From the NCBI GenBank assembly GCA_009778385.1, contig WRJX01000102.1, positions 1 to 64,000 of the forward strand: DNA of 64,000 nt, given 5' to 3'. The notes under the pieces were generated by a model. The model was not told the DNA's origin and searched no databases. It saw only the letters and a list, made by a program, of their open reading frames with translations. The translations under genes were made by a program, and so were the position numbers. Source of the DNA: Candidatus Bathycorpusculum sp. (lineage in GTDB: Archaea; Thermoproteota; Bathyarchaeia; Bathyarchaeales; Bathycorpusculaceae). Each line of letters starts with the position of its first letter. Positions within the stretch are counted from its first letter, which is position 1. This document shows positions 51,748 through 59,996 of the stretch, piece after piece.

Positions 51748-52716
51748 ATGTTCCAGCTAGATTATACCCTGTTCACCGATGCTGTGCTTATCTTTGCCTT
51801 AGCCGTCCTAATTGATATTGTTCTAGGCGAGATTCCCGACCAAATCCATCCAACTGTGGGTATAGGCAAAATTATAAATTACCTCAGACCAAAGTTGAAA
51901 AATAAAAATCCAAAAATAGAGAAAGCCAACGGAGTACTGCTACTTGTAACAGTTGCTCTTCTTACCACGTTACCTGTGTTTCTTGGTCTTTGGACTATAC
52001 GTTTCTATTTAGGTTCAATACCCTACATCATCGTCGGTGCAATTCTCTTTAAAGCCACATTTGCAATAAAATGTATGCGCCGCTACACTGCACCAATAGC
52101 CAAAGCGCTTAAAAATAATGATTTGGAAGGCGCCCGCAAATACTTGCCCTACATTGTCCGCCGTGACCCAAACAGCCTAAACGAACGTCAAATCATCTCT
52201 GCCGCTGTAGAATCTATAGCAGAAAGCACAACCGACGGCATAACTGGTCCCTTCTTCTTTTTCACCTTTCTAGGCGTTCCGGGCGCATTTATCTACCGTG
52301 TAATCAACACACACGACTCCATGGTAGCCTACAAAACACCCGAGCTACGTAACATCGGCTGGTTTAGCGCGAAAATGGACACTGCAGCCAACTACATTCC
52401 CTCACGCCTAACCGCTCTATTAATGGTTATAGCCGCTGGACTTGTAGGTGAAAACGCCAAAGAAGCATGGCGTATCCTAAAACGTGACAAAAACAATACC
52501 GCATCCCCCAACGCAGGCTACACCATCAGCGCAATGGCAGGTGCCTTAGAAACACAACTTGCAAAACCTGGATACTACGCACTTGGCGACGAAGGGCCTA
52601 TAACATCAGAAGACATCTTTAAAGCATTGCGAATAATGGAAGTAACCACACTCCTCTTTGGACTAATCAGTGTAGTGCCAATTATAGCCTTAAGAATCTT
52701 TTTAATCGGCATCTAA
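51748..52716 (+). CDS. cbiB: Adenosylcobinamide-phosphate synthase CbiB
   Basis: CbiB attaches aminopropanol (phosphate) to adenosylcobyric acid. The 322-residue membrane protein has the typical DIVLGEIPDQIHPTVGIGKII start, then AVESIAESTTDGITGPFFF, INTHDSMVAYKTPELRNIGWFSAKMDT and SPNAGYTISAMAGAL. Five to six helices. With the cobD-like gene upstream it forms a two-step unit of the nucleotide-loop route; it also relates to the CbiMNQO importer at 24-27 kb. Confidence 0.95.
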   Translation: MFQLDYTLFTDAVLIFALAVLIDIVLGEIPDQIHPTVGIGKIINYLRPKLKNKNPKIEKANGVLLLVTVALLTTLPVFLGLWTIRFYLGSIPYIIVGAILFKATFAIKCMRRYTAPIAKALKNNDLEGARKYLPYIVRRDPNSLNERQIISAAVESIAESTTDGITGPFFFFTFLGVPGAFIYRVINTHDSMVAYKTPELRNIGWFSAKMDTAANYIPSRLTALLMVIAAGLVGENAKEAWRILKRDKNNTASPNAGYTISAMAGALETQLAKPGYYALGDEGPITSEDIFKALRIMEVTTLLFGLISVVPIIALRIFLIGI

Positions 52717-53074
52717 AAACTTACGTGAATAAAAAAACAACAGTATGATGATAATACATTACACTACACTGTCCATTGCAGACTTTGTTTTGCTTTACTT
52801 TATTTTATTTCTTGAGCCACCTGGTTGAGTATCCAAATAATAAACCTAACAAATTTACAGACAGGAAGCTATATTGATACTAAAAAGCTAAAAATAGGGA
52901 AAGGCAGGCAAAAGCTTGAAGTATAACTCTGAGTTGTTTCTTTTTAAGATTTGTGGGGCTTGGAGATAGTTAAAGGGGATAAGGGAGCGCGTGCAAAAAT
53001 TAATTGTTCTCCAAACCTTTCCACCAACTCAAAGATTACTTCGTGTTTTGCCTTGTTACCTCCAATTTGTTTGG
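52717..53074. other. Noncoding 358 bp with a possible structured RNA
   Basis: No open frame is present. Nested complementary segments occur: GAGTTG (52931-52936) with CAACTC (53025-53030), GTGG (52953-52956) with CCAC (53021-53024), and TTGGAGA (52960-52966) with TCTCCAA (53008-53014). An AT-rich GCTATATTGATAC near 52869 is upstream. The order of pairs is consistent with one folded RNA, but the helices are short. It could also be a bidirectional terminator for cbiB and cdvC. Confidence 0.35.
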
Positions 53075-54253
53075 TTAGAGGGCTTTAAAAGCCTCAAACC
53101 ACCTGTTATACTGCGACAGCATATCTAAGCTAACGCTTGGTTTACGCTCTTCAAGAATTTGACGGAAATCAGCCATTGTTAAAGGTCTTGGCTTTGCTTC
53201 TTTATCGGTTGCTTTGCCTGACTCAAAAAATTCACCAATTAGACTTAGCTGTGCTGATTGACAAACATCTCGAATATCGCTTCCCGAAAAGTTCTCTGCA
53301 ATACGGGCCAGTTCAGCCAAATCTACATCTGTACCAACAGTGAGATTGCTTGAGTAATGTTTTAACATGTTAAGCCTTGTTGAACTATCCGGCAATGGAA
53401 CAAGGATACGTTTTTGAAAACGCCGAATAAAAGCCCAATCAAGATCCCAAGGCTTATTGGTAGCGCCAATTACATAGACGTGAAGGTTTTTGCCTTTATC
53501 AGTGATACCATCCATTTCTTTTAGGAACTGGTTTTTAACGCGAATTTCTCCGCCAACCTCGTTAGAATGGGTACCCATAAGGGAATCTAACTCGTCAACA
53601 AAGACAATTGCTGCCTTACCTTCGTTTGCCACTTTACGTGCAGCTCCAAATAATTTAGCAACATTTTGCTCAGCTTCACCAAGCCATTTTGACATAATTG
53701 AGGCAGCATCTATACTGTAAAAGTTGGCATCAATTTCGGTTGCCACTGCTGCAGCAAGGAGGGTTTTACCGCATCCAGGGGGACCAAAGAGCAAAATTCC
53801 TCGAGGCCAACCAAGAGGAAACAAATCAGGACGTTGAACAGGGTAAACTATGGCTTCTTTAACCGCTTTTTTAGCTACATCTAAACCAACCACGTGTTCC
53901 CAGTTAACCATGGGACGTTCAGTAATTATGATTTCTTCATTGCCTGATTTTGTAGTGCCGTCATTTTCCATGGTTGCTGCACCACCTGTTGCGTCATTGT
54001 TTGCTTCGGCACGCATTTCAGATGAGGAAACAACGCCTTGCAGGGCTTTTATGCGTTCTTGATATGCAATTGCACGTTGAACGTAAACTTTGTTTAATCC
54101 ATACTCTGGGTATAATTGAACAAGTTGCAGCAGACTTTCTATTGCTTTTTGATAAAGAGTAATAGCTCGTCCTTTTTGCCCTTGTTTATCCATCCTAACA
54201 GCGTCCAGCGCGTAAGCTGTCGCTGCTTTTTCTAGTTCATGTGAGGCGCTCAT
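53075..54253 (-). CDS. cdvC: CdvC, Vps4-like AAA ATPase of cell division
   Basis: CdvC remodels ESCRT-III (CdvB) filaments at the division site. The 392-residue protein has an N-terminal MIT domain (about 1-75), a linker rich in Ala/Asn/Thr, and a single AAA domain: Walker A GPPGCGKT (157-164), Walker B IVFVDELDSL with Asp220-Glu221, the pore segment SKWLGEAEQNV, and the Arg finger region WAFIRRFQKRI. The C-terminal helix ends in YNRWFEAFKAL, typical for Vps4. It is last in the operon, 19 bp after cdvB. Confidence 0.95.
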   Translation of the reverse strand: MSASHELEKAATAYALDAVRMDKQGQKGRAITLYQKAIESLLQLVQLYPEYGLNKVYVQRAIAYQERIKALQGVVSSSEMRAEANNDATGGAATMENDGTTKSGNEEIIITERPMVNWEHVVGLDVAKKAVKEAIVYPVQRPDLFPLGWPRGILLFGPPGCGKTLLAAAVATEIDANFYSIDAASIMSKWLGEAEQNVAKLFGAARKVANEGKAAIVFVDELDSLMGTHSNEVGGEIRVKNQFLKEMDGITDKGKNLHVYVIGATNKPWDLDWAFIRRFQKRILVPLPDSSTRLNMLKHYSSNLTVGTDVDLAELARIAENFSGSDIRDVCQSAQLSLIGEFFESGKATDKEAKPRPLTMADFRQILEERKPSVSLDMLSQYNRWFEAFKAL

Positions 54254-54272
54254 TTATCTTGTTTTTCTCCCC

Positions 54273-55193
54273 TTATTCTGGTGGTTTTAATTCCAATTTT
54301 ATTTTACCTTGAGTTCCAAGATTTTCAAGGGCACGTTCAATTTCCTTATTTGACATTTTAAGCTCACTTGAACACTGCGAAAGATCAATTTCACCATTGC
54401 ATTTACGCACGTATTCAAGAAGCACTTCTTCAAGTGTCTGCTGCTTGGAAACGGGTTGCTTAACTTCCATTGTTATTTCTTTAACTTCAGATTTTTTATA
54501 TGAGATTAAAGTTTTTGAAACGTCAAACCCTGACTCTTTAACCTCTTTTGCACCAAACATCTCAGAAGTAGTTGCCGACAAAGCAACAAGCTCCTTAACT
54601 GGAGCCTGCAGAGCCTTAACCGTCCTCGCTGAAGCAGAGACAGGAGGTTCAGGCAAGTCTTGAACAACCTTTCGCTCAAGAAAACTGGATACTTCCCTAA
54701 GAATTTCTTCACCACCTTCAGTCTTTTGACCGACTGGAATGACAGTTTCGTCACTACGCAGTTTTGTAGCGTGAAGCGTCTCTTGTATGGTATCAGTTAC
54801 ATTATTTAATTCAGTGCTAACATCTGGTAATACTTGAAATAAATCTGATGAAACATTTTGAAGTAATTTTAAGGCTGGCCTCAAATCAATCACTATATCA
54901 CTGAGTTCTCGGATGGTTTCAAGCCGAAGAACAACACGTTCAATAGATAAGTGCATACTAGAGAGAAAGTTTACAAGACGCCGTACCTCAGCAAGCTCAG
55001 TGGCACAGATTGAGGCTTTATCTTTGTTATTCCTTTTTAATGCACCCATACAACTTTCAAAAAGGATGCGATCACGTTCTTTTAAACGGTAACTGGCCTG
55101 ATCCAGTTTACCTTGCTGTATTCGAAGAGTAGAAATAGATTTTGTGGCGACATCACGGATAGGAGGAGAACTTTTGTTTAGCCCAAAATCCAT
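54273..55193 (-). CDS. cdvB: CdvB, ESCRT-III-like division protein with winged helix
   Basis: CdvB polymerises at mid-cell. The 306-residue protein has the Snf7-type helical core (about 15-140), a proline-rich MIM2-like motif LPEPPV (180-185) that in other archaea binds the MIT domain of CdvC, and a C-terminal winged helix (about 252-306) that in Sulfolobus binds CdvA. All three parts are intact. It lies 46 bp downstream of cdvA and 19 bp before cdvC. Confidence 0.93.
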   Translation of the reverse strand: MDFGLNKSSPPIRDVATKSISTLRIQQGKLDQASYRLKERDRILFESCMGALKRNNKDKASICATELAEVRRLVNFLSSMHLSIERVVLRLETIRELSDIVIDLRPALKLLQNVSSDLFQVLPDVSTELNNVTDTIQETLHATKLRSDETVIPVGQKTEGGEEILREVSSFLERKVVQDLPEPPVSASARTVKALQAPVKELVALSATTSEMFGAKEVKESGFDVSKTLISYKKSEVKEITMEVKQPVSKQQTLEEVLLEYVRKCNGEIDLSQCSSELKMSNKEIERALENLGTQGKIKLELKPPE

Positions 55194-55239
55194 TTTTCTC
55201 CATTCCCTCCATTCAGTGATGTCAAATTATAGGATTTAT

Positions 55240-55998
55240 TTAAAGTCCGGCTTTGCCGATTTCTTTTACATAGACGACAACAGGTGGCTCTGGCAGATCA
55301 GCGGTAGGAGCATTAACTGGAGTTGAAGTAGGTATTGGCTTTTGCTGTGTTGTTACTGTTTCAGCATAAATCTTGTTTGCCTTTGGCATCTGAGTTGATG
55401 GGTCACCGATTAGAATACTTGAAACTTTACTTCTTATGAGTTCATGATCTGTTTTTTCAGTAGATGCACGCTTTAGACTGTCCTGTAACAAATTAAATGC
55501 TGTATTGTAGGTTTCTTCATCTACTTGACCAATTTCATGCTCAAGCTCAAGATTAGCTATAGCATAACTTAGAGATTTAATCTCTTCCTCACAACGAGCA
55601 ATTTCTACTGCAGCCTCGTCAATTATAACTTGACCGTCCTTTTTCAGCTGGTTTAGGACACCTTCAAAGCTATTATGCAACTCTTGGAACAAATCAGGAG
55701 CAATTTTATGTTTGTCATGTAAGTCTTTTACGGCTTGATCTTTTCTCCAAAGCAAAGGTATCTGATCACATAGCATATTTGCTTGAGATTTAATTTTTGA
55801 TACAAATGTAATCTCTGACCCATTAAATCTAAGGTTTTCCATGGGTTGCTTTGAAAATTGACCATCAGCGAACTCAACAAACACAGCATCAAATTTACCA
55901 TTTGGAGCTAATGCGAATGAGGCTACTTTGCCGATTACTTTCCCATACTCATTTTTGATGGGTTTACCCAAAGAAAGAAAAAGATTGGAGGTAGACAT
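55240..55998 (-). CDS. cdvA: CdvA, membrane-recruiting division protein
   Basis: CdvA recruits CdvB to the membrane in TACK archaea. Residues about 5-65 form the PRC-barrel-like domain (LGKPIKNEYGKVIGKVASF), residues about 70-190 are coiled coil, and the tail ends TADLPEPPVVVYVKEIGKAG. The end VVVYVKEI is a likely beta strand for binding the CdvB winged helix. The preceding LPEPPV (235-240) is identical to the MIM2-like motif of CdvB, which I would not expect in CdvA. It lies 20 bp after the second CdvB-like gene. Confidence 0.9.
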   Translation of the reverse strand: MSTSNLFLSLGKPIKNEYGKVIGKVASFALAPNGKFDAVFVEFADGQFSKQPMENLRFNGSEITFVSKIKSQANMLCDQIPLLWRKDQAVKDLHDKHKIAPDLFQELHNSFEGVLNQLKKDGQVIIDEAAVEIARCEEEIKSLSYAIANLELEHEIGQVDEETYNTAFNLLQDSLKRASTEKTDHELIRSKVSSILIGDPSTQMPKANKIYAETVTTQQKPIPTSTPVNAPTADLPEPPVVVYVKEIGKAGL

Positions 55999-56018
55999 TT
56001 TGTTTAGCTCCTACCTTT

Positions 56019-56684
56019 TTAGTATCCTTCGGTTGTCCTTTCTGCTCTCGCAGGTGCAGTTGATGGCATTCCTGGTGGCAGATCTGGGAATTTGTCTTTG
56101 ATTTTCTGTTCTGCAACGGTTGCGGCTTCAGTTAGAATCTTTGCAGCGTCCTCGTTGACTGAGTCAAAGTTAAGGGTCATTCCGCTACCTTGACCAGCTT
56201 CAAGCATAATTCCGCTCAACATGTTACCGATTTCACCAAGTTCATTTTCAGCTTCTGGGAACACGCTAACTAATCCACCTCGGATTGAGCGCAATACACC
56301 AACTGCTGGACCTAGTGTAGATACGACATCACCTAATTCAGATGCTGTTCGTAAACGTAAGGTAATTTGTTCAAGGGCAAGTTTTGCATTCATGATTAAT
56401 TTTGACATTTTACGTACTTCAGCGAGTTCATTTGCAAAGACATTTGCGCGTGCGCTATCGTGTTTTGTGTATGCATCAACAATTTTTGCAAATATTGCAC
56501 GATCTCTTTGCGCAAATCTTTCATTAGCTTGGTCTAATTTCTGAACTTGAAGATCAATACGGCGGGTTGCAAAATCCAACCTTGGTTTTAATGGTACGGG
56601 CGGTTTAACCGCATCTTTTATTCTATCTGTAAATGGAGCTTCATCGCGTCTACTTTCCCATTTCTTTGCGAATCTTTCTGACAA
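56019..56684 (-). CDS. Second ESCRT-III-like (CdvB paralogue) protein
   Basis: The 221-residue protein is a Snf7-fold paralogue of CdvB without the winged helix, like the CdvB1/CdvB2 group. The helical core has RRIDLQVQKLDQANERFAQRD and ELAEVRKMSKLIMNAKLALEQI, closely parallel to the CdvB residues KLDQASYRLKERDRIL and TELAEVRRLVNFL. The C-terminus has a shorter proline element (PDLPPGMPS). Start is TTG at 56684 with AGGAGG seven to eight bases upstream, the strongest ribosome site of the operon. It is the first gene of cdvB2-cdvA-cdvB-cdvC. Confidence 0.92.
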   Translation of the reverse strand: MSERFAKKWESRRDEAPFTDRIKDAVKPPVPLKPRLDFATRRIDLQVQKLDQANERFAQRDRAIFAKIVDAYTKHDSARANVFANELAEVRKMSKLIMNAKLALEQITLRLRTASELGDVVSTLGPAVGVLRSIRGGLVSVFPEAENELGEIGNMLSGIMLEAGQGSGMTLNFDSVNEDAAKILTEAATVAEQKIKDKFPDLPPGMPSTAPARAERTTEGY

Positions 56685-56757
56685 TTAATTTTGCCTCCTA
56701 AAGTACACTGAACTGTGAAAAACCAAGTTATACATTACTAATATGGTTAAAATATGC

Positions 56758-56769
56758 ACGTATATACGT
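56758..56769. promoter_or_regulatory. 12-bp perfect palindrome upstream of the cdv operon
   Basis: ACGTATATACGT lies 74 bp before the TTG of the first cdv gene and 145 bp before the divergent small membrane protein gene. It overlaps AT-rich sequence (GTATAT) that could be a TATA element. A dyad here is a candidate operator for cell-cycle control of the cdv operon; no regulator gene is adjacent. Confidence 0.4.
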
Positions 56770-56913
56770 AGGTATATGACATCTTTTCAAGAAACCTATG
56801 AAGCTTAACTAAAATTGTTAAAAACTGTACACACAACATCAACATTTATACAGAAACATGTAAGTTACACTAAAAAGATACAAAATTGTATCCTAAATAA
56901 AAAGGTGAATTAC

Positions 56914-57138
56914 ATGAGCAGTAGAATAAAAATTTTCGGAATAGTAGCCCTTATAGGCTTCATCGCAGGCGTAATCGCTCAACTCGTTGCAACTTACTTC
57001 ATCCCCTGGATAGTTAAAGTTTTACCGTCACTTGGCGACCTCACAAGCTTTATAGTTGCAGGTGTTGCAGGCGCAATTATAACAGTTGTGATCATTGGTG
57101 CTTGGGCGTACATGACGAGAAACAAAGATAGATACTAA
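56914..57138 (+). CDS. Small two-helix membrane protein
   Basis: From the ATG at 56914, with AAAAGGTGA six bases upstream, the protein has 74 residues and two hydrophobic helices (about 6-30 and 43-66) with a Pro-containing turn and a charged C-terminus (RNKDRY). It is Gly/Ala/Val-rich (GFIAGVIAQLV, VAGVAGAIITVVIIGAW). The frame is open to 56815, but that segment lacks a ribosome site. It is divergent from the cdv operon. The family is not recognised. Confidence 0.65.
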   Translation: MSSRIKIFGIVALIGFIAGVIAQLVATYFIPWIVKVLPSLGDLTSFIVAGVAGAIITVVIIGAWAYMTRNKDRY

Positions 57139-57462
57139 CTATCTTTGACCTTCTAGGTTTTCTTTTCCAGCAACTTCATAGAACAAATTTTAAACGCCTA
57201 TAAAACAGAATTTTTGTTTTGGACTCGGTAGCGGAAAAAGACTTCACAAGCATCCAGCTTAAATTCCCCGCCTTCAGCCTCATCGTACCTCGATTTCCTC
57301 ATCGTCCAAGGCTTTAAAAGAATTGACAACTTATTTTACGCTTTCGCATAAAAAAACACAATAACACCACTAACAGCTTTCACTCAAATACAATCAAATG
57401 TTATACCCTTTAAATCAGGTCAAACAATTTATCAACTGTACTAAAAAATTAAAACCATTTTT
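57139..57462. other. Noncoding 324 bp
   Basis: There is no gene. A short protein-like stretch on the + strand around 57250-57350 (SSYLDFLIVQGFKRIDNL) is cut by stops on both sides and may be a remnant. Otherwise it is AT-rich. Confidence 0.35.
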
Positions 57463-57813
57463 TTAACGAATACGCAGCTCATCACATTCTTGCTTGTTTA
57501 TGTCTTTAATACGCTTGTTTATGACTTTTTTAATTTGTGGGTCAGCTTCTTTTTTGCCTGCTTCGACAAGTAACCGTTTTGCCAAGGCGAGGCTTTTTGG
57601 TCCGAAGGTCTTGGCGAATTTGCTGGAACGTTTTTCCAGTAATCTAAAGTATCTAGGCAGGATGCAGACGAAATTTAGAGGGTAATCGGTGGATTTGTCT
57701 ATGTCTACAACAACTAGTTGGATATCGGAGTCTGTCTGTTGATTCCCTTTTTTTATAGCATATAATTTTAGTTTCAACTTGTACTCCCGCACTTCAACTA
57801 TTAAATTGCTCAA
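57463..57813 (-). CDS. Hypothetical basic protein
   Basis: The 116-residue protein is rich in Lys and Arg and is probably cytoplasmic. A beta-rich start (IVEVREYKLKLKLYAI) is followed by DSDIQLVVVDIDKSTDYPLNFVCILPRYF and a helical basic end with KRLLVEAGKKEADPQIKKVI. It could be nucleic acid binding. No family is recognised and no neighbour is close. Confidence 0.5.
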   Translation of the reverse strand: MSNLIVEVREYKLKLKLYAIKKGNQQTDSDIQLVVVDIDKSTDYPLNFVCILPRYFRLLEKRSSKFAKTFGPKSLALAKRLLVEAGKKEADPQIKKVINKRIKDINKQECDELRIR

Positions 57814-58175
57814 AATTACTAACTATTAATGCAACAGCATACACATTTCACTTTATCTATAGGAACACAATCACATATAACTATCCATAAATTTTTTTCT
57901 CTCCAAAACATAGCAAACAAAAATCACTAAAAGAATATGAATATACTACTACATATTAGAGCAAAAACAGCTAGGAACATATTAAAATCCAGGCTCAGGT
58001 CAGCACCATAAAGGAGCAACGATTTTTCAGGCATAATTTATTGCCTTTTTAACTGAAAAAACTAAATCGCCAATCTAAAACGATAGTAGTTTATTTCAAA
58101 AAATCTGTTGTTACTACCTTACAGTCACGCAGATTAATTATTCAGCTTTACCGCTATTTGATAAGGTGAAAATTA
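57814..58175. other. Noncoding 362 bp with a small hairpin
   Basis: There is no gene. TTTTTCAG (58023-58030) and CTGAAAAA (58053-58060) form a hairpin with an inner GCA/TGC pair and a T-run in the loop. Its role is unknown. AAGGTGA at 58163-58169 is the ribosome site of the next small gene. Confidence 0.4.
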
Positions 58176-58385
58176 TTGGAATCAATAAACATTAGTGATA
58201 GACAAGGTAATGAAATTTGTGAGAAGGTTAGTAAAACACTTGTTGATGAATTAGATAATGAGAAAGTTTGGAATAAAGTTGAAGGTGTACTTTCGGATTA
58301 TCTGAAAAACAACAATATCAAAGAAGACACTTCGGATTTTATTGACAAATTAGAATGGTCCGTGCGTGTTACACTCAAAAAATAG
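58176..58385 (+). CDS. Small hypothetical acidic protein
   Basis: The 69-residue product starts at TTG, six bases after AAGGTGA. It is helical and acidic (EKVSKTLVDELDNEKVWNKV) without Cys, signal or membrane segment. It is followed after 31 bp by another very short gene on the same strand. No family is recognised. Confidence 0.5.
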   Translation: MESINISDRQGNEICEKVSKTLVDELDNEKVWNKVEGVLSDYLKNNNIKEDTSDFIDKLEWSVRVTLKK

Positions 58386-58416
58386 GCTCGCTCTCTTTCT
58401 TTTGATTTTTTAAGTG

Positions 58417-58593
58417 ATGGTGTATCGGTGTTTGTCTGAGAGTAAGAGAGGACAAATTACGGTTGAATACAAGAAAAAGAAACGGGAAATTTTTGAAGAA
58501 AATAATCACTATGTTGACGTCCCGCCTGATGTGAGCAAGGAGAAGAAAAAAGCGTTAGACCAAACAGGGGACGATACAACTTCAGACTGGTAA
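58417..58593 (+). CDS. Very small hypothetical protein
   Basis: The 58-codon frame begins at ATG 58417 (GTG 58414 directly before it). The product is highly charged: a basic centre (VEYKKKKREIF), then ENNHYVDVPPDVSKEKKKAL and the end GDDTTSDW. Codon use and residue content look protein-like. It faces the radical SAM gene tail to tail, 185 bp apart. It could be an accessory or substrate peptide, but nothing proves this. Confidence 0.4.
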   Translation: MVYRCLSESKRGQITVEYKKKKREIFEENNHYVDVPPDVSKEKKKALDQTGDDTTSDW

Positions 58594-58778
58594 ACTTGGG
58601 CTTAGCTTAAATTAATTCAACAGTACGTATACCTGTTAGTTTTTATAACATATTTTGCAAGTTCATCATCATTTATTCTTTTTTAAAATCAAGTACAAAA
58701 TATTGATTTGAGCAGTCAGTGTTAGTTGATAACTCATATTCATAATGGTCTTAACATGTTACCATAGAAAAAGGTAGT

Positions 58779-59909
58779 TTAGGGAATTATTTCAGCGCCG
58801 TTATATTTGATGAAGTCAAAGTCGGATAGATGAATTTTTCCTTGAGCCATCAGCTGCTTGATACGAGGAATTTCTGTTGAGATATCATCAACAAGTGCCT
58901 TAACCGTACTGCAAACTTTTTTGTAAGCATCCACGTTCCATCGTTGAGTAACGTTAGCGTAGTAACATCTGCCTCCGCATATGTTTAGGATTTCACATTC
59001 TGAGCAGGGCAGTTGATTAACGAACACTTTTTCCAGTTTTAGCGGGTGCATGTCTGCTATGTGTCCCATATAATGTTTGGTCAGTCCCCACATTGTGGGA
59101 CACGCAAGAATATAGCCATCTGTTTGTATTGCATAGTTTATCCAGCCGCCTCCACAACGCAGAAAATTCACTTTTTCATCATGTAACATTGAATATGCTA
59201 TGCCTAAAAGGGGATAAAGTTTTAGAACCTGACCTTTCTGCTCCATGGCATCAACCCAGAATTTAACAAGCGCCCTAACGCCTGGAATATAATTGGTTTC
59301 AGACCACTCTTCGAAGTGACGTCTTTGGTAATCGTTACCCCAGAAACCCGCGTTAAGTTGCCAATGAACCGATGTGAAAGAGAACTCAGAGTTTTCAAGT
59401 AACCAACGAACCTGTTTGTAAATATCTGTTTGCTCCATTACAGTAACTCTCGCAATCAGTTCACCATTAAAGCCATTTTGTTTTATGAGTTTTAGATTTT
59501 CGAAAACTTTACAAAAAGTACCTTTTCCCCGATAATAATCAGTCAAAGCTTCCTCGCCATCAACCGACACAAGCAAAGTGTGGAAACGGTTAACATATTT
59601 AGGTTCAAGCTTATCAAGAAAAAGACCGTTAGTTTGCATCATATACATTTTAGGCTCAATATTATCCATGATTTGCCTAAGTGACTCTATCTGCATCAAT
59701 GGTTCACCGCCATAAAAGGTTAGAACACAATTTGGATCTTTACTACAAAAGTCCTTAAGAAGTTGAACATCATAATTGATTTTACGTGGTAAAGAATAAT
59801 CTACTTCTAAGTCATCACTAAAATCTTCATCAAAATCATCAAGAGATTCACCAAAACAATAACGACACTGAAGATTACAATCGGTAGTAAGTATCACATG
59901 AAAGAACAT
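58779..59909 (-). CDS. Radical SAM/SPASM peptide-modifying enzyme, AF1577 family
   Basis: The SAM-cluster motif CNLQCRYCF is at the N-terminus (about 12-20 from the ATG at 59909, MFFHVILTTDCN; the frame reaches 59933). The core shows LTFYGGEPLMQ and LLVSVDGEEALTDYYRGKGT. The C-terminal part has clustered Cys for auxiliary clusters (RCGGGW, ACPTMW, PCSECEILNICGGRCYY). This corresponds to the archaeal AF1577-type family, predicted by others to modify peptides; the substrate is unknown to me. Tandem MFS transporters lie just upstream on the same strand (87 bp). Confidence 0.85.
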   Translation of the reverse strand: MFFHVILTTDCNLQCRYCFGESLDDFDEDFSDDLEVDYSLPRKINYDVQLLKDFCSKDPNCVLTFYGGEPLMQIESLRQIMDNIEPKMYMMQTNGLFLDKLEPKYVNRFHTLLVSVDGEEALTDYYRGKGTFCKVFENLKLIKQNGFNGELIARVTVMEQTDIYKQVRWLLENSEFSFTSVHWQLNAGFWGNDYQRRHFEEWSETNYIPGVRALVKFWVDAMEQKGQVLKLYPLLGIAYSMLHDEKVNFLRCGGGWINYAIQTDGYILACPTMWGLTKHYMGHIADMHPLKLEKVFVNQLPCSECEILNICGGRCYYANVTQRWNVDAYKKVCSTVKALVDDISTEIPRIKQLMAQGKIHLSDFDFIKYNGAEIIP

Positions 59910-59996
59910 ACAACACCAATATACAACAGACATTTAATAGCATTATTCTACCAATTTTCACACTCTCTTACCCTTTCAAAAACCTCTTTTACGGCT

